From contig NC_083695.1 of assembly GCF_033118175.1 (NCBI RefSeq), positions 34,241,607 through 34,305,606 on the forward strand: 64,000 bases of DNA, given 5' to 3'. The notes below the pieces were generated by a model. It did not search any database. It was not told the origin of the DNA and saw only the letters and a list, made by a program, of their open reading frames with translations. Source of the stretch: Dama dama. Its lineage: Eukaryota > Chordata > Mammalia > Artiodactyla > Cervidae. The position numbers were made by a program, and so were the translations under genes. Positions 22,401-34,032 of the stretch are shown here, in pieces (position 1 is the first letter of the stretch; each line of letters starts with the position of its first letter).

Positions 22401-23424
22401 ACTACACCTTCCTCCCCCTTAGTGATCAGCATGCAGTGCAAGACATGTAGTGGGTGCTCATTAAATGCCTGGTGAGCTGAATTGTTGGACAGTTTCCTTT
22501 GTGGGGATGAAAATTCCTACCGTGCACTGCTGAATCAGGAGGGAAAAATTGAGTCAGCTGTGCCTGTAGCGTGTGCTTTTAATTTCAAACAGGGATCTCT
22601 GCAGTTTGGCAAGGGTCAGGCATTGACAAGAGGTGCAGAGGAGGGAAAAAAACATCTTGAAGCTGCCTTCTGCTCTGAGTGAGAGCAAAGCCCCACATCT
22701 GTTCCTCGTCTGGGCCCCAGTTCCCCTCTCTAGCTGAGGTCCTCACCGTAGGCAGGGGGAGTGGGTGTGGTCAGACCTGAGAGTTGAATGATTTGAGCTG
22801 GGGCCTTGAGGGCTCCGGGGATATGATCTGCCGTGTTGGTTGGGTGTCAGGTTGGGTGTGCCCAGCATGGGGTTTGGTATGTGTGATAATTTTAGGGTTT
22901 GTACCTTGTATTCCCCATGGTGGACCAAAGGGGAGCTTTTTGACCATCATACATTTTGGGAAGGTTTGGAAGTGCTACAGGTCTTTCCTCTTGCTGTGAC
23001 TTCGTTCTTCCATGTAAAATCACATGAGAGGACCCAGTGAGGGGTGTATACCAAGTGGGGGCTATACAAGTGGTACATGCCAAGATGGAGGTGAACTGGG
23101 GCAAATATCAAGGTGAGGGGAACCAGGATTGTACAACAAAGGGGGGCCAACGTGAAGCTTTTTTGCTGGGACCAGGATAACATGCCGTGATGGAATTACA
23201 GAGGATGGCTGCCGAGGCTGTCAGTGCTGGGTCATGGGAGGCGGCAGTGCTAGAAAGCTGAAGGAGTCATAGCGAGGGGCATTCTACAAAGAGATGACAG
23301 TGTTTGCTTGGAAGTGCCAAGTATCCAAGGTTAAATGCTTTCTTGGTGTCAGGATTTCTCAGAGGCTTCCATGCCAGTCTTGCATTGGAATCTCTAGGCT
23401 GTGGATGAGCAGGCTGCCCTTGAA
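22401..23424. other. Unique non-coding sequence
   Basis: No gene or repeat recognised. Confidence 0.4.
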
Positions 23425-23630
23425 GGTGAAGTTACAGAGAGGTTGGGTTCAAATCTCAGCCCTGCTTTGGCTTCCGTGACGTTGAGTAAACTGTTCATCA
23501 TTCTGTGGCTCTGATTCTTCCTTTGTGGAAGGCTGGTTATAGGATTAAATGGGCTGATGCTGGTAAGTTGTTTAGCATAGTGTCTGACTTATGATAACTG
23601 CCTGGTAAGTCTTAGCAACTGGTGTTGTAG
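23425..23630 (+). repeat. MIR SINE
   Basis: 'gttgggttcaaatctcagc', 'gacgttgagtaaactgttc', 'ttataggattaaatggg' and 'tagcatagtgtctgac' are in the sense MIR order. Confidence 0.75.
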
Positions 23631-23682
23631 TTGTGTTATCATGTGTCATCTCACCAGTGACCAAGGAGGATTTTCCCCTGGA

Positions 23683-23850
23683 GCAGTGGTTCTCAACCTG
23701 CATTCCTAGACCATCAGCATCATCCGGGAGTTCATTAGAAGGGCAGATTCTTGGGCTGTACCCCATTGAGTTTCAGATTCAGTATGTCTGAGTGATGCTG
23801 ATAACTCCTGGTCTGGGGACCACATTGAAGAACATCCCTTAGCACTTGTG
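23683..23850 (+). mobile_element. MER5A-like hAT MITE
   Basis: Starts 'gcagtggttctcaacctgc' and continues with 'catcagcatcatccggg' and 'cagattcagtatgtctgag', following MER5A. The left terminal inverted repeat is nearly intact. The right end is degraded near 23840. Confidence 0.8.
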
Positions 23851-24582
23851 TCCCATGTGATAGACTTTAGGATGTGCAGTTACACTGCCCGCTGCTTCCA
23901 CTGCACTGCCATCTCTCCTGGATGGTTAGATGATGAATTCTTTTTGAAATCAAGGATTTTTGGTGATCAAAGCAGGAAAAACCTGGTGGCAGGATGAAGC
24001 CTTATTGAGAGGGAGTGAGGCAGTGACTGTTTTTGCTTTTAAAGCTAGCCTTGCTTGGCTGTGGCACAGACTTACCACTGTCGCAGAGACCCTCTGGCAG
24101 GTGAGCATGGCAGCGTGGCACAAGCGCAGTTTGCCTTACACCTCTTTGGGGGGTGCGCAGAGTGGGATGTGCCCCAAGCCCCTCAGTGTGCTACCATTTC
24201 ACTGTGTAAGGCATCTTATTTTCTGGGAGGCTGCTCCCTTCAATTGGATTGCAAGACTCCTCTATATATGTGTGTATGTGTGTGTGACACAGTACTCAAT
24301 TCACTTAATAAGCGTGGCCTTGAGAAATGGCCCTGAGTGTCTGTACTGGTGTCATTTCCTATAAGAAATTGTTCCCGATTGTCTGTCGTTGGCCATGTGT
24401 GTCTCACCACGGGACAGATGTTGCTTCACAGTGCTGTCTGCCAACCAGACTTATGCTCATTGAGTGTGGCAACTCATTCCTTTATCTCTAGCACAGCACC
24501 TGGCACACAGTTGTGTTCAAAAATCTCTCTTAAGAGGCCATAAAAGTCCTCTGGGGATATCAGAGTAAGATCCCCATGTGTT
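23851..24582. other. Unique non-coding sequence
   Basis: The longest frame (134 codons at 23960-24364) is judged chance. It has no recognisable domain and ends in low-complexity TG sequence. Confidence 0.4.
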
Positions 24583-25148
24583 TGATGGGGTCCTTGTTGC
24601 CTAAAGCTCAGCTTCTCTGTACACTGGAGCCAAATCAAATCTTGGAGACAGAATCTGGGTGAAGTAGAAAAGGATAGCTTTATTATTACTATGCTAGGCA
24701 AAGGGGGACCCAGTGGCCTTCTGCCTCAAAACTGTGTGTCCCTACTTAAGAGAGGATAGTGAGAAGTTTTATAGTAATGGTTCAAAGAGGGAGTGATCAG
24801 CTCGTGGACATTCTTCTGATGGATTGTGGGACAGGTAAGTAGGAGTCAGCATTATCAGCCTTCAGATTCCATCTGGTCCATGGTCTACATAGTTGTGGGC
24901 AGCATACCATTGTTCACAGTTAACTTCTCGCACCTGGAGTGAGGTTTCAGTATCTGTGAAACAGCTCAAAGATATTGTCGTGTGTATCCTTTGAAGGGGA
25001 ACCAGGACCTTGCTCCGAGGCTGCACTGCTGTTTCTCTTGGCTGTTTCTCTCTGGTCTTGCATCTACTCCCTAATTAGCAACTGCTTAAATCTGCCCATT
25101 GGAACTCAGGGAGGGTCATGAAAGCTGAATGAAGGCTGTTTCCTATAA
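24583..25148 (-). mobile_element. Probable solo LTR of an endogenous retrovirus (antisense)
   Basis: On the minus strand there is a TATAAAA box (plus coordinates 24767-24773). About 85 bp downstream of it lies an AATAAA signal (24679-24684). This TATA-to-polyadenylation spacing fits a retroviral U3-R-U5 arrangement. The block is about 560 bp, with approximate ends. No gag, pol or env sequence is adjacent, so it is read as a solo LTR. The family is not assigned and no target-site duplication was resolved. Confidence 0.5.
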
Positions 25149-26874
25149 TCAATGAAATGGGGGACATAGATGGGCTTAGTGCTCAGGAACCCCAAAGCGC
25201 CCTGCTCCATATCATCCTTGGACAGAAAGATACCTCTTGGGAGGGTGAAGTGGGCAGTTCTGGTTGGGTGCCTGGGGGGTGTGGAGTGGAAGATCCAGGA
25301 GGCTGTGCCTCTTAGGCTTTTAAATTCTGATCCTAAATGCTGTATTTTTGTGTTTTCTTGGGGGTTGATCCTCCTGCCAGCTTCAAGTGGTCTGGGAATG
25401 ACTATGGAGTGGTGGGTAGTCTGACCGCTGTCTGCGGGAGCCATGGCCTAGGGGGGACGGGAGGACCCTGGAGCCTGGGTAAAGTGGCCTAATGAGAGAA
25501 TAGGAGCCATGCTGGGGTAAGCCAGGTCTTCTCTATCTTCCAGTTTCCCTGAACAGTACAAATTTTGAGAACCTGCGACTGCTTCTGAGAGGGAATTGGA
25601 TCACCAAGTCCTGGTCATTAGGCAAGTAAGGTAGTCTTTTTCCTAAAGAAACAGGCAAAGAGCTGATCATAGAAGCCCATTGTTTCAGGTAATTCATGGT
25701 TTGGTATCTGGGCTCCTTTGAAGTAAAACGAATCCAAAATATAAACCTTTCTTCTCATAATAGAATCCGCTTGTGTTATTTAAATCCCAGGGTTTTACAT
25801 TACAATAGTCACCCATCAGGCTTGGAGAGAAATGGAACTTTCTTTGACAATGCGGTGTGTGGTGTTCTTGCTGGCTTAAAATTAAACCTAATCGGGAGGT
25901 GTCACTGAAGCCTGTGCTGAGTAAATGATGGAGCATGAAATAAAATGATTTATACAACTTTCTTTTCCAATAGGCAGTGCTTTTTAATGTTCTGAAAGAA
26001 GTCGTGGGTGTTGAAAGTGATTTTTGATGATGTTTTTCTTAAGTGGTCCAAGACCACAGCTTTCTGAGAACTGCCCACCCCCACCCAGCTGCTTTCCCGC
26101 GTGGTTGACTCTGGCTTGAACTTTCTCAATTTGCAAGCATTAGAATGTTCTGACAACCTCAGAATTCGCAAATCTGGCCCATCACAATGGAAATAGGAGC
26201 CCAGCCTTTTGGGAATTATGGAGGATCTGAATTTAAAGTGGTGTGAGTCAAGGCTTGTTCTGCTTATTGGGTTTATGTTTCAAGACCATTGTGTTAGGGT
26301 TAAGTTGACTGGTTGTGATGTCCTCATGATAGGTTAATTAAAGAAAAGAAATCACTGCTTGTGAATGTGGTCCCAAGATAGGAATAGATGTGTTTGCACA
26401 CGTGTGGACCCAAGCTCAGTGAGGGAATGTGTGTCATCCGTGCAGGGTGAGGGTGAGGGGTAGAATGTGCTCTACCTTCCTACCTAAATATATGCAAATT
26501 CAGCTCATCCCAAACGGATGGCATCCACCTCCTTCCCACATTTGTTCTTGACTCCTTTATCTCAGTTACTGGTGGGTCACTTTCCTCCCAGTATTCCAGG
26601 TTCAACTCTAAGTTCATGTTCCCAAACCTTTTAAGAATTGCTGAAGTATCTTAGTTGCTCTCCCTGCCTGCATTTCTTCTCCCCTCCAGATCTTGTCGAC
26701 AGAGCAGGAATGGTGTGGAGGCACTGTCTGATCAAAGTCTTTCACTGCTTGAAATCCAGGCCAGCTTCCCAGCCTACAAGGGGCTTTTCTAGCTTAGTTG
26801 TTCTTTATCTAAGTTCTGGCCAGTGACCTGACAGCCTTGTGTTTTCCCAGTTCTTGGTCTTGGTGTTGTCCTCT
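25149..26874. other. Unique non-coding sequence
   Basis: 1.7 kb with no assignable repeat and no convincing exon. Confidence 0.4.
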
Positions 26875-27266
26875 TGTATTAGTCTGTTACGGCTGCTATA
26901 ATGGAATACCACAGACTGAGTGGCTTATACAGCTGATTTATTTTCTTACAGTTCTGGAGGTTAGAAGTCCAGAGTCAAGGTGTTGGCAGGGTTGATTTCT
27001 CCTGAGGCTCCTTGACTGCTTTCTCTTTGTGTCTTTATGTGGTCTTCCATCTGTGTGTGTCTGTGTCCTCTTCATCGGAGAACACCAATCATATAGGATT
27101 AGGGTCTATCCTAAAGACCTTATTTTAACCTAAACCTATTTAACCTTATTTAACCTTTAGTTAAAGGTCTTAAAGACCCCACCTCCAAATACAGTCCCAT
27201 TCTGAAATATCGTACCGGGATCTCAACATAGGGATTTGGGGGACCACAACTCAGCCCACAGTACCA
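26875..27266 (-). mobile_element. MaLR-type (MST/MLT1) LTR (antisense)
   Basis: Begins 'tgtattagtctgttacggc' and continues with 'gagtggcttatacag', 'cagttctggaggttagaag' and 'ccccacctccaaatac'. It ends 'caactcagcccacagtacca'. This is an almost full-length antisense ERVL-MaLR LTR with TG...CA ends. No internal retroviral sequence flanks it. Confidence 0.82.
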
Positions 27267-27887
27267 CTATCCCGGGAAAGCGCTTTCCTCCACCATCAAA
27301 CATCTACATTTTCAAGACTTATAATCTGAGTGTCTCATCTCCACAAAGTTCTCCCTAACTCTGTGCATCATGGCTCTGCTACCTCATGTGTCTCCAGGAG
27401 CCTCCCGCTTGAGCCAAGTCCTCGCATGCAGTGGCTGGCATGATGGCTGGATTTCTTCATTCTCCTCTTGGGAACATGAGGCCTGTGTAACTCCTAGGGT
27501 CTTGCTGTCCCCCCTGTGAGCGGTCCCTTCTGATGGAGCAGTGCCGGCGTGTACTACATGTAGCTACGTGTATAATTCATAAGAGAGGACTCATGTCACC
27601 CAGGGCGTGCTGCTCATTTGCAAGAATTATGAGCTTTGACAGAACTCCCTGTCGTGCAGGCCTTCTTGTCACATTGGTGGTAATTACTATTCCTTTTCTA
27701 ATTACTTATCTTATCCACAATGGCCCCTTTCAGCTGCTGCAGAGGAGACACCCCTGTCCTCTCACGCAGATGGAAGCTGGGTTACTGCCATCACTCTCCC
27801 GAGGCCTTCTTTCCCTTTTCTCCTGTTTGTCTCCCTTTCCCCCTTCTCTGGATTCTGAACCATGCCCCCTTTAAGAAACCAATTGAT
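27267..27887. other. Unique non-coding sequence
   Basis: No gene or repeat recognised. The 113-codon frame at 27533-27874 has no domain content. Confidence 0.4.
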
Positions 27888-28076
27888 TTCTTTTTTTTTT
27901 TTTTTTAAAAAAAAAACACCTCAGATTATTTGGCTATGCTGAGTCTTAGTTGTGGCATGCAGGATCGTCAATCTTTGTTGAGGCGTGTAGGATCTGGTTC
28001 CCAAACCAGGGGTCGAACTTGGCCCCCCTGCATTGGGAGTGCAGAGTCTCAGCCATTGGGCCACCAGGGAGGTCCC
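27888..28076 (-). repeat. CHR-2-type SINE (antisense)
   Basis: A T tract and A-rich junction (27890-27917) are followed by 'gtcttagttgtggcatgc', 'ggttcccaaaccaggggtc' and 'ccattgggccaccaggga'. Antisense CHR-2. Confidence 0.88.
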
Positions 28077-28494
28077 ACCCCTTTGATTTTTAGAGCATTG
28101 TTCTGAAGGGCCAGAGGAGAGCACAGGTGGTCCTTCAGCCTCGCCCTGCTGTACCTCCCACAGAGCTGCCTGCCTTCACCTCGGGGAAGGTAGCCTCTCC
28201 CATGACAGCCTGCCCTGAGTCAGGTGGAGAAAAATAGCAAAGGGAACATCATATTTAAAGAATCTGAATGTGCTGAGTGGATGCTTTGGAAACCGAACCT
28301 CAGGCAAAAGGTCCTTGGTTCAGGCTTGTGACTGATGTGGCTTCATGTGCTGTTAACAACCAGGAGATTGAAGACCCAACCAGGCTGTATTTTTGCCTGT
28401 CACCAGAGGATCTCCAACCCTTTAACTATTTTAGTTTTAATATCTGATTTTACTTGGGTTCCCCTCTAGAGTTGCTTTTCTTTGTCCCTTTATC
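28077..28494. other. Unique non-coding sequence
   Basis: No gene or repeat recognised. Confidence 0.4.
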
Positions 28495-28669
28495 GTGTTG
28501 TTTAGTCACGAAGCAGTGTCCGACTCTTGCAACCGCGTGGACTGTAGCCTGTGAGGATTTCCCAGGCAAGCATACTGGAGTGGGTTGCCACTTCCTCCTC
28601 CAGGGCATCTTCTCAACACAGGGATCAAACCTGTGTCTCCTGCAGTAGCAGGCAGATTCTTTACCCTTA
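28495..28669 (-). repeat. Bov-tA SINE (antisense, shortened)
   Basis: 'gttgtttagtcacgaagc', 'gcatactggagtgggttgc' and 'gcaggcagattctttacc' give a Bov-tA missing the last bases of the tRNA head. Flanks 'ccctttatc' (28486-28494) and 'cccttatc' (28664-28671) suggest a short target-site duplication. Confidence 0.88.
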
Positions 28670-29499
28670 TCACATTACTGTATTTAATTGACTGAATTAA
28701 GGAAGGTTTCAGTTTCAACTGCAGTACTTAGCATTTTACATTCAAATAGCTGTAATACCTTTGGAGGGACCTGACTGATTTTGATGAAATACTATCCATT
28801 ATGAAAGGTGTTAACGTACACGTCAGGTTTTATTTAAATGTAGTCTGCGCCCTTGAAACAAAAATGACAGAAGTGTCCAAAAGACCATTTTTTTTCCCCA
28901 GTAATGTATATGAGTTTCAGTGGAAATTGGTGCATTTTTATAAGGTATGGAGATCCTGTCCTGCCAGCATGGATTTCTGTGTAAAAGGAAGCTGTTGCTG
29001 TGTGCCCAGTGTTGGGTGAAATAGATGCAGGGCTGCCTGGCTTCAGTGACTGATTTCAGCCCTCTTTCTGATCATCGCAGTCCTCCACTGTTGACCTCAC
29101 TACCCCCACCTCCTCCTATGCATGTCTCCTGTGTCCCCTTGAAGCTTGCACGTATTTTCATATCTAGGCTTTCACCTTCAGCTTCTTTTCTGGCTTCTTA
29201 TGCATCTCTCTTTGGTTGCATGTCTTCAGGGACCTCCTTCCAGGCATTTTTGGTTTACTTGAGTTCTGAGGGCTGCTTCCTGTAACAGATTGAGCTCTTA
29301 CTGAGTCCTTACTTGCTTGGAACTTACATTTCAGTTGGGGCAGGGGATGGAGGGTGTGGTCAAGTAAAGAGTTAAATGATGCCACCATGGGGAATGCTTA
29401 GGTCCCTCTGAGGACATCTAAAAGCATGCAACCTTTGGAGGAGGGGAGGTTATCAGGAAAGGCACGCTAAGGAGGTGTTATCTAGGTGAACTTGAAGAA
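28670..29499. other. Unique non-coding sequence
   Basis: No gene or repeat recognised. Confidence 0.4.
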
Positions 29500-30845
29500 T
29501 CCACTCATTCCTTCATTTGCCTTATGGAGCCCTTGATGGGAGTAGGTGCCGTGCTGATGGTTGGCAAACAGCAGTGAACAAAGCAGGCAGAGGCCTTACC
29601 CTCGTGAAGCTTATGTTTTAGTGAGTAGAGAAGCCAAGTAAGGTGCTATTGGGAGGTGAAGGGTGTTTTAGGCAGAGGGAACAGCATGGACCATGTCCAA
29701 ATCCCAGGATAAATGAGTGTATTCAAGGCACACAAGGAATGCAGGGGCCAGATCACAAAGGGGTCTGTGAACTCTGGAGTTTGAGCTTTATTCTGAGGAT
29801 GAGGGGTTGCCACTGAATGGTTTTAGGTAGGAGAGTTGCAAGGTCATGTTTATATTTTATTTAACTTTAGTCTTTCTGATTATTATTATTATTATTTTTA
29901 TCAGCTGCCTTGGGTCTTCATTGCTGTGTGCAGGCTTTTGTCTAGTTGCAGTGAGCAGGGGGCTACTCTTTGTTGCAGTGTGTGGGCTTCTCACTGAGGT
30001 GGCTTCTCTTGCTGCAGAGCTTAGCTGCCAGGGCCCTGCTGGCTTGGTAGCTGTGACTTGTGGGCTCTGGAGAGTGGACTCAGGAGTTGTGGTGCATAGG
30101 CTTAGTTGGAGTATCTGGGATCTTCCTGGTCCAGGGATCAAACTGGTGTCCCCTGCATTGGTAGGTGGATTCCTAACTACTGTACCACCAGGGAAATCCC
30201 ATGATTGTATTTTAGAAAAACCACTTTCATTGTCCTAGAGAGAGTAGGCTGGAGGTACAGTTTAGGAGATGAATTAGAAGGCTGTAAGATTTGCCTTGGG
30301 GCAGTGATAGTTTAAAGACAAGTAGGTGCATCTGAGAGAGACTTTGGGAGGCAGTTTTTGACAGTATTTGAGTGGATGTGGAGGGTTGAGGCCTGGGAGA
30401 CATATAACTCACTATGGGGTTTATTGATAGAATAATTGGGTAGATAGTGGTGGCATTCTTGGAGATGGGGAAGTTGGAGGGGAACAGGGTTTTCAGGGTG
30501 GAGGAGATGAAGGGGAGAAGAAATTGGGACACATGGAGCTTGAGGTGCCTATGAAGACATCCAGGTCCAAGTGTCCAGGAGGCAGCTGAATACACAGATC
30601 TAGAGTTGAGAGCACAGTCTGGGTTGGAGGCTCATAGAACAGTTGAAATAGGAGGGAGTGGTCAGCAGGGTCAAATGCTTCAGAGGAAAAGTTGAATGAG
30701 GCTTTGAAATAATCATTGGGCTTAGCCATAGAAAGGTAGTTAGTGACCTTGGCAGGGATGATTTGAGAGAATAGTAGGCTTTTCTGTCCACATGATGTCA
30801 TTTGAGCACTTTCCATTCTCTGTGTCTCCATCAGCACCATTCTAG
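29500..30845 (-). repeat. Ancient L2-like LINE (antisense), split by a SINE
   Basis: 'aacagcagtgaacaaagc', 'ggcagagggaacagcatg', 'gcaggggccagatcac' and 'gagggagtggtcagcag' follow a long mammal-wide repeat that continues from the antisense L2 3' end. The same layout recurs at 61255-62110. Removing the CHR SINE at 29860-30200 restores a continuous 'caaggtcatgattgtatttta' region. Confidence 0.5.
29860..30200 (-). repeat. Long CHR-type SINE (antisense) inside L2
   Basis: An ATT-rich left end is followed by 'gggtcttcattgctgtg', 'gggctactctttgttgcag' and 'tgtaccaccagggaaatccc'. This is a full-length CHR element with the long internal 'gttgtggtgcataggc' region. The flanks share an imperfect 'atgwttrtatttta' repeat, consistent with an aged target-site duplication. 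Confidence 0.88.
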
Positions 30846-30849
30846 TTCA

Positions 30850-31335
30850 AGGCATGTTTCTATCTTACTTTTGCTTTTGCTATAGCCTCCTGATTGTTCC
30901 ACCAGAATAGTCTCTATGCTGCAGAGAGAGAGTGATTTTATAAAGACGAAAATCTGATTATGCCACTTCCTTGCTTAACATCTTTTAATGGTTTTATGCT
31001 GTGAGGATAAAGACAAATCCCTTGACAAGCAGCACAGGCCTCCCGCCTCCTTGGTACCTCATCCTGTGTCCTTCCCTCTCTTCTTGGGCAAAGCAGTTCC
31101 CTAAGTGCCTTGAGTGGTCATGTCTTCTTTGGCCATCAAGACTCTGCACATGCACATTCTCTTGACTTGGAAGTCTCACTTCCCCCTTCACCTAGTTCAT
31201 TTCTACTTGCAGATTTCAGTTCCATCTGCACTTTCTTAGGGGCGTCTCCCCTGACCTCCCTCACAGGGTCAAATCTCTCTTTTGGATGTTGTCATAGCAC
31301 CCATCTTTCTTGGAATGTGGTGACAAATTGCATTG
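30850..31335 (+). repeat. L2 LINE 3' region (sense)
   Basis: 'tcctgattgttccacc', 'gattatgccacttccttgc', 'tcttgggcaaagcagttcc', 'cagatttcagttccatc' and 'ggggcgtctcccctgac' follow the sense L2 3' region. It appears to resume at 31742-31862 after an inserted LTR. Confidence 0.62.
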
Positions 31336-31715
31336 TGTTCCCAGTTCTTGCCCTCCCTATGTCCATGCTCTTTGGTATGTGGTTTTGCAATTTTTCCCCC
31401 AAATATGTTCCCCTGATGCATTGAATTTGGGCATGGCCATGTGTTACATAGGTGGAGTGAGAGTATGCCTTAGAAGGCATTGCACATTCTGTCTGCACCT
31501 CTTGAGCTTTTGCCATTGCCCATCCTGAGACTGAGCTTCACAATGTGGAGTGGACCTGAACCTGTTCTGTAGTCTGCAACCTGGAGTCCAGCCTAGCCTA
31601 GCTAACTTACACTAGATTTGCAGATAGATGAGAATAAATGTGTTTTGGGGTAGTTTGTTAGGCAGACTTATCTTGGTGATAGATGACGGATAAGATATCA
31701 AGCACAGTTGTAATT
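31336..31715 (+). mobile_element. Degenerate MaLR/MLT-like LTR in L2
   Basis: 'gggcatggccatgtgttac', 'gcacctcttgagcttttgcc', 'caatgtggagtggacctg' and a polyadenylation region 'agaataaatgtgttttggg' fit a decayed MLT-type LTR. L2 sequence lies on both sides. Boundaries and family are uncertain. Confidence 0.4.
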
Positions 31716-31741
31716 ATATATCTGTATATGCATATATGTTG

Positions 31742-31862
31742 TTATAGTTTTCCTAGAGGGCAAATATTGAGTCTATTACCGTGTACTGTATTTCCCAGCA
31801 ATCCTGCATGGTGCCTGACACATGGTATGTACGCAACACATATTTGTTAAGTGATTAAAGTC
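31742..31862 (+). repeat. L2 3' end (sense)
   Basis: 'ctagagggcaaatattgagt', 'atggtgcctgacacatgg' and 'caacacatatttgttaag' are the terminal L2 motifs. Probably the distal half of the L2 at 30850. Confidence 0.68.
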
Positions 31863-32083
31863 TGTTCAACTGAAATATGTGGTTTATGTCTTCATCTTCC
31901 ATGATGATCTTAAGAGTTTATTGGTTCTGGCTAAATTGGCCCACTGCCAAAAGTATCAGGATACATTTTTGCATTCAGTTATAGTACTTTGCTAACTTGA
32001 AACAAAATGACATCTTTTAGAAATGTATGTTTCCTATAATTAGAAAAAAAAAGGTATAATGTTGGCTTAAGAGGTTATAGCAT

Positions 32084-32400
32084 GGGACTTTCCTGGTGGC
32101 TCAGAGGTAAAGAATCTGCCTTCCAGGGCAGGAGACATAGGTTCGATCCCTGATCCAGGAAGATCCCACATGTCTTGGAGCAACTAAGCCTTTGTACCAC
32201 AACTACTGAGTCTGTACCCTGGAGCCTGGGAGCTGCACTTACTGAAGCCTGCATGCCCTAGAGTGTGTGCTCTGCAACAAATGAAGCCACTGCAACGAGA
32301 AGCCTGCACACTGCAAGTAGAAAGTAGCTCCTACTTGCTGACTTGAGAAAGCCCATGCAGCAATTAAGACCCAGGGTAGCCAAAAATAAATGAAAGAAAA
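32084..32400 (+). repeat. CHR-type SINE, full length (sense)
   Basis: It starts 'gggactttcctggtggctc'. The tRNA-like head has a B box, 'ggttcgatccc', at 32140-32150. The body contains 'gagcaactaagcc' and 'gaagccactgcaacgag'. It ends 'agccaaaaataaatgaaag'. Flanks 'aggttatag' and 'aggttatgg' suggest a target-site duplication. Confidence 0.92.
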
Positions 32401-32518
32401 AGGTTATGGTGTGAATTGTGAGGGAAAATACATCATCTGCAGTCCCAAGGCAAAAGTGAGTATATTAATCACATATTAAGATTTAATTTTTATCTAGGTT
32501 GCTGTGTATAATCTTCAT
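32401..32518. other. Short unique spacer
   Basis: Unique sequence between the SINE and the BovB insertion. Confidence 0.4.
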
Positions 32519-32528
32519 CATTCTAGTA

Positions 32529-34022
32529 CAGTCGCTCAGTTGTGTCCGACTCTTTGTGACCCCATGGACTGCAGCACTCCAGGCTTCCTTGTCCATCACC
32601 AACTCCCGGAGCTGGCTCAGACTCATGTCCATTGAGTCAGTAATGCCATCCAACCATCTCATCCTCTCTCGTCCTCTTGTTCTCCTGCCTTAAATCTTTC
32701 CCAGCATTAGGATCTTTTCCAATGAGTCAGTTCTTTGCATCAGGTGGCTAAAGTATTGGAGTTTCAGCTTTAGCATCAGTCCTTCCAATAAGTATTCAGG
32801 ACTGATTTCCTTTAGGATTGACTGGTTGGATCTCCTTGCAGTCCAAGGGACTCTCAAGAGTCCTCTCCAACACCACAGTTAAAAAGCATCAATTCTTGGG
32901 TGCTCAGCCTTCTTTTATCGTCCAGCTGTCACATTTGTACATGACTACTGGAAAAACCATAGCTTTGACTAGATGGACTTTTGTCAGCAATGTAATGTCT
33001 CTGCTTTTTAATATCCTGTCTAGGTTGGTCATAGCTTTTCTTCCAAGGAGCAAGTGTCTTTTAATTCATGGCTGCAGTTACCCTCTGCAGTGATTCTGGA
33101 ACCTGAAAAAATAAAGTCTCTCACTGTTTCCATTGTCTCCCCATCTATTTGCCATGAAGTGATGGGACCAGATTCAATGATCTTAGTTTCCTGAATCTTG
33201 AGTTTTAAACCAGCTTTTTCACTCTCCTCTTTCACTCTCATCAAGAGGCTCTTTAGTTCCTCTTTGCTTTCTGCCATAATGATGATGTCATCTGTGAATC
33301 TGAGGTTATTGATATTTCTCCTGGCAATCTTGTTTTCAGCTTGTGCTTTATCCAACCCAACATTTCACATGATGTATTCTGCATATAAATTAAAAAAGCA
33401 GGGTGACAATATACAGCCTTGACATACTCCTTTCCCAATTTGGAACCAGTCTGTTGTTCCATGTCCAGTTCTAACTGTTGCTTCTTGACATGCATACATA
33501 TTTCTCAGGAGGCAGGTCAGGTGGTCTAGTATTCCCATCTCTTGAAGAATTTTCCACAGTTTGTTTTTATCTACACAGTCAAAGGCTTTGGTGTAGTCAA
33601 CAAAGCAGAAGTAAATGTTTTTCTGGAACTCTCTTGCTTTTTCTATGATCCAACAGCTGTTGGCAATTTGATCTCTGGTTCCTCTAACTTTTCTAAATCC
33701 AGCTTGAACATCTGGGAGTTCTCGGTTCACATAGTATTGAAGTCTGGCTTGAAAAATTTTGAGCATTACTTTGCTAGCATGTGAGATGAGTGCAATTGTA
33801 TGGTAGTTTGAACATTCTTTGGTGTTGCCTTTCTTTGGGATTGGAATGAAAACTGACCTTTTCCAGTCCTGTGGCCACTGCTGAGTTTTCCAAATTTGCT
33901 GGCATATTGAGTGTAGCACTTTCACAGCATCATCTTTTAGGATTTGGAATAGCTCAACTGGAATTCCATCACCTCCACTAACTTTGCTCATAGTGATGCT
34001 TCCTAAGGCCCACTTGACTTTA
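32529..34022 (-). mobile_element. 5'-truncated BovB (RTE-clade) LINE, antisense
   Basis: The 1494-bp element covers the BovB 3' end through the reverse-transcriptase core. A perfect 10-bp duplication, 'cattctagta', at 32519-32528 and 34023-34032 fixes both ends. The 3' end (plus 32529, 'cagtcgctcagttgtgtcc') is also the source of the Bov-A tail of ruminant SINEs. The element is dead: the endonuclease half is missing and the frame is broken (see the pseudogene entry). Confidence 0.95.
33029..33991 (-). pseudogene. BovB reverse transcriptase, broken fragment
   Basis: This is the RT part of the BovB ORF2-like polyprotein, which in an active element copies the RNA at the nicked target. Reading leftwards, 33991-33365 gives 208 residues with the template-grip region (AGFRKVRGTRDQI, residues 97-109), motif A (VDYTKAFD, 131-138) and motif B (QGCILSP, 191-197). 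An in-frame TGA at 33365-33367 then interrupts it. The same frame continues at 33355 and shows the catalytic motif C as FTDD, where FADD or YADD is usual. The frame ends at 33029. Compared with the family, a lost base in 'catgaattaaaag' near 33067 shifts the frame. There is no endonuclease domain and no start of its own. The element is non-functional. Confidence 0.92.
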
Positions 34023-34032
34023 CATTCTAGTA

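Noticed and set aside
23960..24364. 134-codon frame
   Set aside because: No homology recognised; ends in TG-rich low complexity; longest of many chance frames in unique DNA.
29846..30238. 130-codon frame with hydrophobic stretches
   Set aside because: It is the antisense of a CHR SINE; hydrophobicity comes from its T-rich tail.
32084..32160. tRNA-like head with A and B boxes, and similar heads in other SINEs
   Set aside because: They are SINE promoter regions; no complete tRNA cloverleaf or 3' end is present, so no tRNA gene is called.
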